This document shows positions 50,344-57,903 of a stretch of 64,000 nucleotides of DNA, piece after piece. Origin of the DNA: Planctomycetota bacterium (GTDB lineage Bacteria; Planctomycetota; Phycisphaerae; SM23-33). The first letter of the stretch is position 1. Every line of letters begins with the position of its first letter. Location of the stretch: NCBI GenBank assembly GCA_022705325.1, contig JAKJER010000016.1, forward strand, positions 62,001-126,000, given 5' to 3'. The notes beneath the pieces were generated by a model. That model was given only the letters and a program-made list of their open reading frames with translations, had not been told where the DNA came from and searched no databases. The translations under genes and the position numbers were made by a program.

Positions 50344-51681
50344 ATGATTCGACGAACACTTCCGGCGATCGTTTCTGTCGTCTCGATTCCTGCAATCGCC
50401 CTTGGTTTCATGGCGCTCTCAGCCGCTCTGGCGGTGGCGGCCGACGCTCCGCGCCCGAACATATTGATCATCTTCACCGACGATCAGGGCTACGGCGACC
50501 TGGGGTGCTTCGGCTCGAAGACCAACAAGACGCCGCGGATGGACAAGCTGGCCGCCGAGGGCACGCGGTTCACCAACTTCTACGCCCAGCACGTGTGCGG
50601 GCCGTCGCGGTCGGCCCTGCTGACCGGGCGCTACCCGATCCGCAGCGGCGGGTGGGGCATGCCGGCCTCCGAGATCACCTGGGCGGAGCTGATCAGGAAG
50701 GTGGGCTACCAGACGGCCTGCATCGGCAAGTGGGACGTGAGCAACCGCAAGGCGATCATCGAGCGCATGCCCAACGCGCAGGGGTTCGACTATTACTTCG
50801 GCACGTTGGGCGCCAACGACAACGGGATCGTCCCCTTCCACGAGAACAACGCCCCCGCGGGCAAGACGCGCGACATGGGCAGCCTGGCGCGGCTGTACAC
50901 GGACAAGGCCATCGACTACCTCAAGAACAAGCGCGACAAGTCCAAGCCGTTCGTGCTCTACCTGGCCCACACGATGATGCACACGATCATCGACGCCTCG
51001 CCCAGGTTCAAGGGCACGTCCAAGGGCGGGCTGTACGGCGACGTGGTGGAGGAGTTCGACTTCGAGACGGGGCGGCTGCTGGACACGCTGGACGAACTGG
51101 GCCTGCGGGAAACCACGCTGGTGATCTACACCACCGATAACGGCCCGTGGAACCAGCCCTCATACACCAAGACCAAGAAGGGCCACCCGCCGGGGTCGAT
51201 CTTCTGGGGCGACGCGGGGCCCCTGCGCAACGGCAAGGGCTCGTGCTACGAGGGCGGCTCGCGGGCGGCGTGCATCGTCCGCTGGCCGGGCAAGGTGCCC
51301 GCGGGCGCCGTCTCGCCGGCCATCTTCGCCACCATCGACTTCCTGCCGACCTTCGCGACCCTGGCGGGCTTCGACGCGCCGGGCGACCGCCTGATCGACG
51401 GCGTGAGCCAGGTGGACCTGCTGCTGGGCAAGAGCCCCGCCGGCGCGAGAGACACCTACTTCTACCAGGGCAACGGCGTCCGCAAGGGCAAGTGGAAGTA
51501 CCTGCGGGCCAAGCACCACGTGATCAAGTGGGCGGTGGACGCCAAGCGCGCCGAGGCGGTGGAACTGTACGACCTGGAGGCGGACATCGGCGAGACGAAG
51601 AACCTGGCCGACCAGCACCCCGAGATCGTCAAGGAACTGGAGGCCCTGACGGAGAAGATCGCCAAGGGCGACCGTTCGTAG
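50344..51681 (+). CDS. Secreted arylsulfatase-type sulfatase
   Basis: The 445-residue enzyme has a signal peptide (about 8-33). Its core includes NILIIFTDDQGYGDLGCFG, the formylglycine box C85-G-P-S-R (HVCGPSRSALLTGR) and TTDNGPWN. The cysteine form of the motif implies cytoplasmic or co-translational conversion by a formylglycine-generating enzyme. The C-terminal part (YDLEADIGETKNLADQHPE) is the usual end of this family. It converges on larC, with a cluster of perfect hairpins between the two genes. The substrate is a sulfated carbohydrate of unknown structure. This sulfatase belongs to a different subgroup from the Tat-exported one at 48004-49596. Confidence 0.93.
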   Translation: MIRRTLPAIVSVVSIPAIALGFMALSAALAVAADAPRPNILIIFTDDQGYGDLGCFGSKTNKTPRMDKLAAEGTRFTNFYAQHVCGPSRSALLTGRYPIRSGGWGMPASEITWAELIRKVGYQTACIGKWDVSNRKAIIERMPNAQGFDYYFGTLGANDNGIVPFHENNAPAGKTRDMGSLARLYTDKAIDYLKNKRDKSKPFVLYLAHTMMHTIIDASPRFKGTSKGGLYGDVVEEFDFETGRLLDTLDELGLRETTLVIYTTDNGPWNQPSYTKTKKGHPPGSIFWGDAGPLRNGKGSCYEGGSRAACIVRWPGKVPAGAVSPAIFATIDFLPTFATLAGFDAPGDRLIDGVSQVDLLLGKSPAGARDTYFYQGNGVRKGKWKYLRAKHHVIKWAVDAKRAEAVELYDLEADIGETKNLADQHPEIVKELEALTEKIAKGDRS

Positions 51682-51747
51682 CCCGGCTCTGCCGCAGGCA
51701 AACGCATCCACAAAGGGCTTTCCGCCAAGAGCTGTTCCAGGACGTGG

Positions 51748-51813
51748 CACGGGCGTCCCGCCCGTGGGGGCAGGGCCGGGACGGCCCTGCGACACACGGC
51801 CAAGATGGCCGTG
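51748..51813. repeat. Three consecutive hairpins, dispersed palindromic repeat
   Basis: Three perfect stems with 8-bp arms and 3-base loops follow each other: CACGGGCG-TCC-CGCCCGTG (51748-51766), CAGGGCCG-GGA-CGGCCCTG (51771-51789) and CACGGCCA-AGA-TGGCCGTG (51795-51813). They lie between converging genes and could stop transcription from both sides. A variant of the same element is at 60101-60167. Confidence 0.75.
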
Positions 51814-51833
51814 CCACCCTCTTGAAACCGCTT

Positions 51834-53060
51834 CTACGCCTTCTGCCGCCAGGCCGCGGAGGCGGCGGCCAGGACCTCGCGGACGCTGGCGTGGTGGGTA
51901 TCGGCGGCGGTGCGGCAGTCGGCGAACTCGGGCGAGGCGGTGACGACCCGGCCGTCCAGCCGTCCGACCTTGATGCGGATCGGTCCGAAGACGGTCTCCA
52001 CCGTCTCGAAGCTTCGCAGCAGTTTGCCGCGGCGACACGAGCGGCGCCGCACGCCGAAGGTGGTGGTCTCCTCGAAGAACACCCGCTCCGCCGCGGCGGC
52101 GTCGGCGGGGCGGCACAGGGCCGACAGCACCCACGCCGGGCGCGACTTCTTCATCACCGCGGGGGCGGCCCAGGCGTCCACGCACCCGCAGGCCAGCAGC
52201 TTGTCGATGGCCTGCCCGAGCACCTCGCCCGTGCAGTCGTCGAGGTTGGCAGCCAGCTCGACCAGCTCATCGGCGTCGCCCTCTTGGGCGACCTGGCCGA
52301 CGATGACCCGCAGGAGGTTGGACAGGTGCGGCGTGTCTCGCGAGCCGGCCCCGTAGCCGACCGACGCGACCGTCATCTCCGGAGCGGGGCCAAACGACTC
52401 CGCCAGCTCGGTGAAGATGGCGGCGGCGGTGGGGGTGAGGGCCTCGCCTTCGATCTCGATGGCCCGCAGGGGCACGCCGACCAGCAGCTCGGCGACGGCC
52501 GGCGCGGGCACCGGCAGCAGGCCGTGCTCGCAGCGGACCATGCCGCTGCCGACAGGGACGCCCGAGCAGATGACGCGGTCGATCCCCAGCAGTTCCAGGG
52601 CGATGCACGCGCCGACGATGTCCACGATGCTGTCGACCGCCCCGACCTCGTGGAAGTGGACCTCCTGAATGTCGATGCGGTGGACCTTGGCCTCGGCCCG
52701 GCCCAGGCGGGTGAAGATCCGCCTGGCCCGCTCGGCTGCCCGCGGGGCCAGACTCGCCCGGTCGATCAGGTCGAGGATGTCGGCCAGCCGGCGCCGCGGG
52801 GCGTGGGCGTGATCGTGATGCTCGTGCTCGTGTGGATGCTCGTGGTCCTGGGGGACGCCGCTTTCGGACACGTCAACGTGGAACTGGAGCCCGCCCAGGC
52901 CGGCGCGGCGGACCCGTTCGGTCCGGACGGCGCATTCGTCCAGGCCGAGCTTGGCCAGCTCGGCGCGGCAGGCATCCTCGTCGGCCCCCGCGTCCAGCAG
53001 GGCCGCTACGATCATGTCCCCTCCCGCGCCGGCGAAGCAGTCGAAATACGCAACGTTCAT
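51834..53060 (-). CDS. larC: Nickel-pincer cofactor biosynthesis protein LarC
   Basis: The 408-residue protein begins MNVAYFDCFAGAGGDMIVAALLDAG, the LarC signature. It carries a histidine/glutamate-rich loop (about 70-88, HEHPHEHEHHDHAH) suited to nickel and a second conserved block, SRPAWVLSALC. LarC adds nickel to the pincer nucleotide needed by lactate racemase LarA and related enzymes. In some bacteria the gene is split by a frameshift; here it is one continuous frame. Neither LarA, LarB nor LarE is in the window. AAAGGG lies upstream of the start. Confidence 0.95.
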   Translation of the reverse strand: MNVAYFDCFAGAGGDMIVAALLDAGADEDACRAELAKLGLDECAVRTERVRRAGLGGLQFHVDVSESGVPQDHEHPHEHEHHDHAHAPRRRLADILDLIDRASLAPRAAERARRIFTRLGRAEAKVHRIDIQEVHFHEVGAVDSIVDIVGACIALELLGIDRVICSGVPVGSGMVRCEHGLLPVPAPAVAELLVGVPLRAIEIEGEALTPTAAAIFTELAESFGPAPEMTVASVGYGAGSRDTPHLSNLLRVIVGQVAQEGDADELVELAANLDDCTGEVLGQAIDKLLACGCVDAWAAPAVMKKSRPAWVLSALCRPADAAAAERVFFEETTTFGVRRRSCRRGKLLRSFETVETVFGPIRIKVGRLDGRVVTASPEFADCRTAADTHHASVREVLAAASAAWRQKA

Positions 53061-53156
53061 CCGCTACACCCTTTCGGCTGGGAGTGTAGACACGGGCGTG
53101 CGAGAATGCAAGTAGACGTGGGCCCGGTGGCCACGGGCACGGCTCAAAGAGGAGAA

Positions 53157-53271
53157 GGTTCAACAGATGAACGCTCAACTTCCAGTGCTCAAGGAAACGC
53201 CCAAGTGACAAGGCCAAACGGACGGGGGGCTTCCTTGGTCATTGGAAATTCAACGTTCATCTGTTGGAACT
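53157..53271. repeat. 115-bp imperfect palindrome
   Basis: CAACAGATGAACG (53161-53173) pairs perfectly with 53254-53266. Further in, TTCCAGTGCTCAAGGAA-like text at 53180-53196 pairs with 53231-53247 with a few mismatches. It lies in the divergent region between larC and the cupin gene and is not part of either. It may be a miniature mobile element or a regulatory hairpin. Confidence 0.65.
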
Positions 53272-53340
53272 TCTCTATGGTTGACCCCCGCGGCGGATTG
53301 GACTACCATCGCCCGGACCTGCCAGCAAGGAGAACATGAC

Positions 53341-53790
53341 ATGATCATCGCGGACCTGGCCCAGATCGCGGGGCGGACGTACCCGGCCCGGCGGCGGACA
53401 CAGAACCTCGTCGGCGGCGTCTCGCCCATCCAGTGCAAGAGCTTCTGCATCGGCTTCGTCACCCTCGATGCGGACGGCGGGCAGGTGCCCTGGCACAACC
53501 AGGACCAGGAGGAAGTCTACTTCGTCCTGGAGGGCACGGGCGAGATGTGCCTGGGCGACCAGCGCCAGGTGCTCACCGGCGGGCAGGCGGTATTCATCCC
53601 GCCCGGCGTCTTCCACCAGTTGACCAACGTGGGCCAGACGCCGCTGAAGATGCTGTACTGCTACGGCCCGGCCGGTGACGTCGCCCACTGGCGCCAGGAA
53701 CTGGACGGCACGCTGCCCAAGGCCGGCGTGGACGTCCCGCCCCTGCCCGAGGGCGCCCGCCCCCAATGCACCGAAAAGCCCGGGAAGTAG
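53341..53790 (+). CDS. Single-domain cupin protein
   Basis: The 149-residue protein has the first cupin motif (VPWHNQDQEEVYFVLEGTGEM) and the second (PPGVFHQLTN), the histidines of which would hold a metal. Cupins are small beta-barrel proteins with many activities; no substrate can be inferred. I start at ATG 53341, with AAGGAG eight bases upstream. The next gene, an oxidoreductase, begins 59 bases after the stop, and the two probably form an operon, with a sugar-related role suggested by that neighbour. Confidence 0.9.
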   Translation: MIIADLAQIAGRTYPARRRTQNLVGGVSPIQCKSFCIGFVTLDADGGQVPWHNQDQEEVYFVLEGTGEMCLGDQRQVLTGGQAVFIPPGVFHQLTNVGQTPLKMLYCYGPAGDVAHWRQELDGTLPKAGVDVPPLPEGARPQCTEKPGK

Positions 53791-53842
53791 GGACCAGGGA
53801 CCAGGGAATAGGGAATAGGGATCAGGGAATAGAGAATAGAGA
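53788..53842. repeat. GGGAATA / GGGACCA low-complexity repeat
   Basis: The junction between the cupin and oxidoreductase genes contains seven or so copies of a GGGACCA, GGGAATA or AGAATAG unit. It has no gene-like content and ends just before the next start. It resembles the intergenic filler repeats common in planctomycetes. Confidence 0.6.
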
Positions 53843-53849
53843 GCTTACC

Positions 53850-55007
53850 ATGGCCAGCCTGACGACTCATCGAATCGGGATCATCATGAACGGCGTCACC
53901 GGGCGGATGGGGACCAACCAGCACCTCATGCGCTCGATCGTGGCGATCATCCGGCAGGGCGGCGTGCGCGTGGGGGCCAGCGAGGTCATCATGCCCGATC
54001 CCATCCTGGTCGGGCGGAACATGGCCAAGCTCGAGGCCCTGGCGGCCATGTCGGGCGTCCAGAAGGTGACGACCGACCTGGACGCCGCCCTGGCCGACGG
54101 CGACTACTCGCTCTACTTCGACGCCCAGACGACCGACCGACGCCACGAGTGCGTGAGCAAGGCGATCGCGGCCGGCAAGCACGTCTATTGCGAGAAGCCC
54201 ACCGGCACGAGCCTTCGCGAGGCGATGGACCTGTACGAGCAGGCGACCAGGGCGGGGCTGAAGAACGGCGTGGTGCAGGACAAGCTGTTCCTGCCCGGAC
54301 TGCTCAAGCTCAAGGCCCTGCGCGACAGCGGGTTCTTCGGGCGGATCCTCTCGGTGCGGGGCGAGTTCGGCTACTGGGTGTACGAGGGCGACGTCGTGCC
54401 CGCCCAGCGCCCGAGTTGGAACTACCGCAAGGAGGACGGCGGCGGGATCATCGTCGACATGCTCTGCCACTGGCGATACGTGCTGGACAATCTGTTCGGC
54501 CCCGTGCGGGCCGTCTCGTGCCTGGGGGCCACGCACATCCCGCAGCGGTGGGACGAGCAGGGCAAGCCCTACGCCTGCACGGCCGACGACTCCGCCTACG
54601 CGACGTTCCTGCTGGAAGGCGACATCGTCGCCCACTTCAACTCCTCCTGGTGCGTGCGGGTGCGGCGCGACGACCTGCTGACGGTCCAGGTGGACGGGAC
54701 CAAGGGCTCGGCCGTCGCGGGCCTGCGCAAGTGCTGGATGCAACCGTACGGGGGCACGCCCAAGCCCGTCTGGAACCCGGACGTGGACTCGCCCATTGAC
54801 TTCCGCGCCGGCTGGCTGGAGGCCCCGGACCAGACCAGCTACGACAACGCCTTCAAGGTCCAGTGGGAGATGTTCCTCAAGCACGTGGTCAAGGGCGCAC
54901 CCTTCGCCTGGACGCTCCTGGAAGGCGCCAAGGGCGTGCAACTGGCGGAACGGGGCATCGAGTCCTGGCAGAAGCGCGCCTGGGTGGAGGTGCCGAAATT
55001 GGGGTGA
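53850..55007 (+). CDS. Gfo/Idh/MocA family oxidoreductase
   Basis: The 385-residue enzyme begins with a Rossmann NAD(P) domain (IGIIMNGVTGRMGTNQH, not the usual GxGxxG spacing). It continues with AAGKHVYCEKPTG (the EKP motif) and an alpha/beta C-terminal domain. Family members oxidise or epimerise sugars and inositols. It has no signal peptide, so it acts in the cytoplasm. The ATG at 53850 follows a filler repeat, and no strong ribosome site is visible. It probably forms an operon with the cupin. Confidence 0.9.
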   Translation: MASLTTHRIGIIMNGVTGRMGTNQHLMRSIVAIIRQGGVRVGASEVIMPDPILVGRNMAKLEALAAMSGVQKVTTDLDAALADGDYSLYFDAQTTDRRHECVSKAIAAGKHVYCEKPTGTSLREAMDLYEQATRAGLKNGVVQDKLFLPGLLKLKALRDSGFFGRILSVRGEFGYWVYEGDVVPAQRPSWNYRKEDGGGIIVDMLCHWRYVLDNLFGPVRAVSCLGATHIPQRWDEQGKPYACTADDSAYATFLLEGDIVAHFNSSWCVRVRRDDLLTVQVDGTKGSAVAGLRKCWMQPYGGTPKPVWNPDVDSPIDFRAGWLEAPDQTSYDNAFKVQWEMFLKHVVKGAPFAWTLLEGAKGVQLAERGIESWQKRAWVEVPKLG

Positions 55008-55032
55008 ACTATGGGAACGGCTCCTGGGAATT

Positions 55033-55087
55033 ATGAGAGTGATGGGAATTAGGGAATGCCCAATCCCATAACTCCCATGACTCTCAT
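55033..55087. terminator. Palindrome at a convergent gene junction
   Basis: A stem of about 24 bp with a few mismatches (ATGAGAGTGATGGGAATTAGGGA at its left side) surrounds a short ATGCCCAA loop. It lies between the converging oxidoreductase and Bax-inhibitor genes. It resembles CATGACTCCCAT-type intergenic repeats and may act as a two-way terminator. Confidence 0.6.
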
Positions 55088-55110
55088 GACTCCCATGGCG
55101 GGCAGACGCC

Positions 55111-55821
55111 TTATCGCCTCGACATGCTCATCATGATTCGCAGGACGTACCAGAACATCAGGGCCACCGAGGCGAACAGTTCCAGCGAGGCGGCCACGTG
55201 GCGGTCGGTGGGATAGTGCAGGAGGATCTTCGACGTGTCATAGAGGATGGCCGCGGCCGCCAGGCCCACCATGGCCACCGAGAAGAACAATCCCAGCGTG
55301 AAGCCGAAGATGGCCCCGCCGACGATCGCGCCCAGGGCGACGAAGCCGCCGATGGTCAGGATGCCCCTCAGGAAGGAGAAGTCCTTCCGCGTGGTGAACG
55401 CGACGGCCGTCAGGCCCGCGAAGAGCAGGCCCGTGATGAGCGCCGCGTTGGGCAGGACGTCGGGGGAGGAGTGGAAGACGGCGATGGTCAGGAGCGGCAC
55501 GAAGATCACCGCCTCCGCGACCACGTACAGTCCGAGCCCGGCGTACTGCGCTGCCGCCGACGCGCCGCTGGCGGCCAGGCTGCGGGCCATCCACCCCGCC
55601 AGGATGAACGCGCCGAGGAACATCAGCCAGCCGTAGCGGCTGGCCTGGAGGAACGAGAACATGTATCCCGGCAGGGCGGACCGCAGCAGGATCATTTCGA
55701 GCAGCACGAACAGCCCGACCGCGCCGGCCAGGTGCAGGTAGGTCCGCCGGATGAATCCCGCTCTGGCATCGGCCCGGGCCTGTGCCGCCGGCACGCTTGC
55801 TTCGTAAGCGTAGGTATTCAT
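55111..55821 (-). CDS. Bax inhibitor-1/YccA family membrane protein
   Basis: The 236-residue protein has seven hydrophobic helices (from about residue 26 to 234), with a soluble N-terminal segment of about 25 residues. Family features include FIRRTYLHLAGAVGLFVLLE at the start and GGFVALGAIVGGAIFGFTLG toward the end. Members are calcium-leak channel-like proteins; one relative, YccA, interacts with the protease FtsH. The role here is unknown. The ATG at 55821 has AAGGAG seven bases upstream. Confidence 0.9.
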   Translation of the reverse strand: MNTYAYEASVPAAQARADARAGFIRRTYLHLAGAVGLFVLLEMILLRSALPGYMFSFLQASRYGWLMFLGAFILAGWMARSLAASGASAAAQYAGLGLYVVAEAVIFVPLLTIAVFHSSPDVLPNAALITGLLFAGLTAVAFTTRKDFSFLRGILTIGGFVALGAIVGGAIFGFTLGLFFSVAMVGLAAAAILYDTSKILLHYPTDRHVAASLELFASVALMFWYVLRIMMSMSRR

Positions 55822-56138
55822 CGCGTGTCTCCTTAGATAGTCTCGTTGACGATCAGCCCGTTCGGGCATGTTGCCTGTGCTGGTCGCGGCCAGCCAGTTC
55901 GCCAAGCGGGACGCCCCGCTATCGGATACCATTGTCGCGCTGCCAGGGCGGACATTCAAGTGGCGGCGCGAAGAATTTGCGGGCGCCGCCTCGTGCAGGC
56001 CGGGCGTCTCCGTTGATGCTATAATCCGACAGCAGCGGTCGACCGATGACGAATCAGGACACGCAGACCCGTTGGGATGTACGGAGCGTCTCACGTGTGG
56101 CCGGCCCAGCGCGGGTGATAGAGATGAACCTCGGGTTC

Positions 56139-57089
56139 ATGAAACGAATGACCAAGGCAGGCATCCTGGCAGCGGCTCTTGCCCTGATTACGGGCGGATG
56201 CGATTCGCCGCAACAGCCGGGCCCTCCCCTCTCCCGTCCTGCGGACCAGTCGGAGGCGGCTACGCGCCTCGGCGTACCCAAGGATCTGACGCTTCAGCTT
56301 GGCGGGGGCGTCTCCATGAAGTTGATCCTGATCCCGAGCGGCGAGTTCCTGATGGGAAGCCCCGGGAGCGAGAGAGAACGCAAGCGTGACGAAGGCCCCC
56401 AACACCAGGTGACGATCAGCAGGCCGTTCTACATGGGCATCTATCCCGTCACGCAGGAACAGTACGCGCAGGTTACCAGAAGCAATCCCAGCAAGCACCA
56501 GACCATCCGCGGGTGGGAGGCGGGGTACGTCAAGGACATCATGGACAAGAATCCTGCCAGGCACTCCGGCGCCAGGAACCCGGTGGACAGTGTATCCTGG
56601 GCCGACGCCGCCAGATTCTGCGAGGCGCTTTCCGGCCGGGTGGGCAAGAGGGTGCGACTGCCAAGCGAGGCGGAATGGGAATACGCCTGCAGGGCCGGCA
56701 CCGCAACCGCGTTCAACACGGGTCAGACACTGCGTCCTTCCCAGGCTAGCTACAACGACAACTACGACAGGCGCCGTGGCGGCGGCTGGCCGGTCGAGAC
56801 GGTTCCTGTTGGCAGCTTCGCGCCAAACGCCTGGGGCCTGCACGATATGCACGGAAACGTGTTTGAGTGGTGCGCGGACTGGTACGATCCGGAATTCTAC
56901 AAGGCATCTCCTGCCGTAGATCCCCAGGGTCCTTCCTCTGGAAGCCTCCGCGTCCTGCGAGGGGGCGCGTACCTGTTCCCCGTGCGTTACTCCCGTTCCG
57001 CCTCTCGATACAACATCGCCGAGGGGCCAGCGTTCGATTGCATAGGCTTTCGGGTTGTCGTGGAAGTTCAGGATGCGCCCGAGTCTTGA
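56139..57089 (+). CDS. SUMF1/formylglycine-generating-type lipoprotein without the key cysteines
   Basis: The protein has a lipoprotein signal (ending LITGGC) and an SUMF1/FGE-sulfatase domain (FLMGSPGSERERKRDEGPQHQVTI, PVDSVSWADAARFCEALSGR, LPSEAEWEYACRAG, GLHDMHGNVFEWCADW, LRVLRGGAY). In true FGE the copper cysteines lie near the C terminus after RGG. Here that segment reads RGGAYLFPVRYSRSASRYN, with no cysteine pair, so it is unlikely to mature sulfatases. I chose ATG 56139; ATG 56124 is equally possible. It may instead be a cell-surface binding or C-type-lectin-like protein. Confidence 0.83.
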   Translation: MKRMTKAGILAAALALITGGCDSPQQPGPPLSRPADQSEAATRLGVPKDLTLQLGGGVSMKLILIPSGEFLMGSPGSERERKRDEGPQHQVTISRPFYMGIYPVTQEQYAQVTRSNPSKHQTIRGWEAGYVKDIMDKNPARHSGARNPVDSVSWADAARFCEALSGRVGKRVRLPSEAEWEYACRAGTATAFNTGQTLRPSQASYNDNYDRRRGGGWPVETVPVGSFAPNAWGLHDMHGNVFEWCADWYDPEFYKASPAVDPQGPSSGSLRVLRGGAYLFPVRYSRSASRYNIAEGPAFDCIGFRVVVEVQDAPES

Positions 57090-57253
57090 CAATCCGCGAA
57101 GCGGCGCCTTGGCTTGGGTCGCGGTCGGCGCGGCCTACCACAAGACGCCGCTTCCCGGCTGAGTCTTCTGACCGGGCAGTCCTCAGAGGCAGGACCTGCA
57201 GGGGTGAACTGCTGATTCCGGAAGTGCCAGCCACACCTTGCGCGAGAGATGCG

Positions 57254-57769
57254 CTACTGCTCTTTGATCACCGTCCATGACGCGTACGTCTTCTCGACGG
57301 TGTATTCCTTGCCGCCTGCATCGAAGACATGGAGGATCACGCGGATCTTGTCGAAGTCTCCATGTCCGTTGATGTAGAACGGGACGATGAACTGCTCGCC
57401 CAGCGGATCGCGTCTACCGGATGGCTTGCGCAGGATGCGCTTCCATCTCTGTTCCCCGGTCAGGAAGATCTCGGTGTCCAGTTGATAGCCGAAGACCTTC
57501 TGCGGGTTGCGGTTCTTCACGTTGACCCGATACTGACTGTTTCCGCGCTGCCCGCTGCGGTCCTGCAGTTCCTTCATGTCCTGGAGTTCCACACCCGGCA
57601 TGGGCAAGGCCGCGATTCGATCCGCCTGGACTGGCTGCCGGGCCTGGTTCTTGGGCCGGACGACCTCTTGCTGCGCGGCGTTCTGTTGTGGCTGCACCAC
57701 CGTCTTCGTGCAACCGGCGACGGCGATCGCCGCCGTCCAAACGCCAATCCACAGGGGCATCTTGCTCAC
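57254..57769 (-). CDS. Exported lipoprotein, unknown function
   Basis: The 171-residue protein has a lipoprotein signal ending AVAGC and then Gln-rich text (VQPQQNAAQQ). Its C-terminal part (QYRVNVKNRNPQKVFGYQLDTEIFLTGEQRWKRILRKPSGR) resembles small beta-rich, YcfL-like lipoproteins. I set the start at the GTG at 57769 because AAGGA lies about eight bases upstream; an ATG at 57778 is in frame with its ribosome site too close. The gene converges on the SUMF1-like gene and lies just past the start-proximal end of nothing obvious on its strand. Confidence 0.65.
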   Translation of the reverse strand: MSKMPLWIGVWTAAIAVAGCTKTVVQPQQNAAQQEVVRPKNQARQPVQADRIAALPMPGVELQDMKELQDRSGQRGNSQYRVNVKNRNPQKVFGYQLDTEIFLTGEQRWKRILRKPSGRRDPLGEQFIVPFYINGHGDFDKIRVILHVFDAGGKEYTVEKTYASWTVIKEQ

Positions 57770-57903
57770 GGAACACATCCTTACTGTCGGCAACGTCAGG
57801 GGCTGGCCGCAGCGGCCTGATCCAAGCGGCCGCTTTGTTCTTGTCCGCGCCGCCGGCCGCCGGGCGGACGATACGACCGCTGAGCGTCCCGGAGCGGCGA
57901 GGA

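Noticed and set aside
56139..57089. Active sulfatase maturase
   Set aside because: The C-terminal cysteine pair of formylglycine-generating enzymes is missing and the protein is exported.
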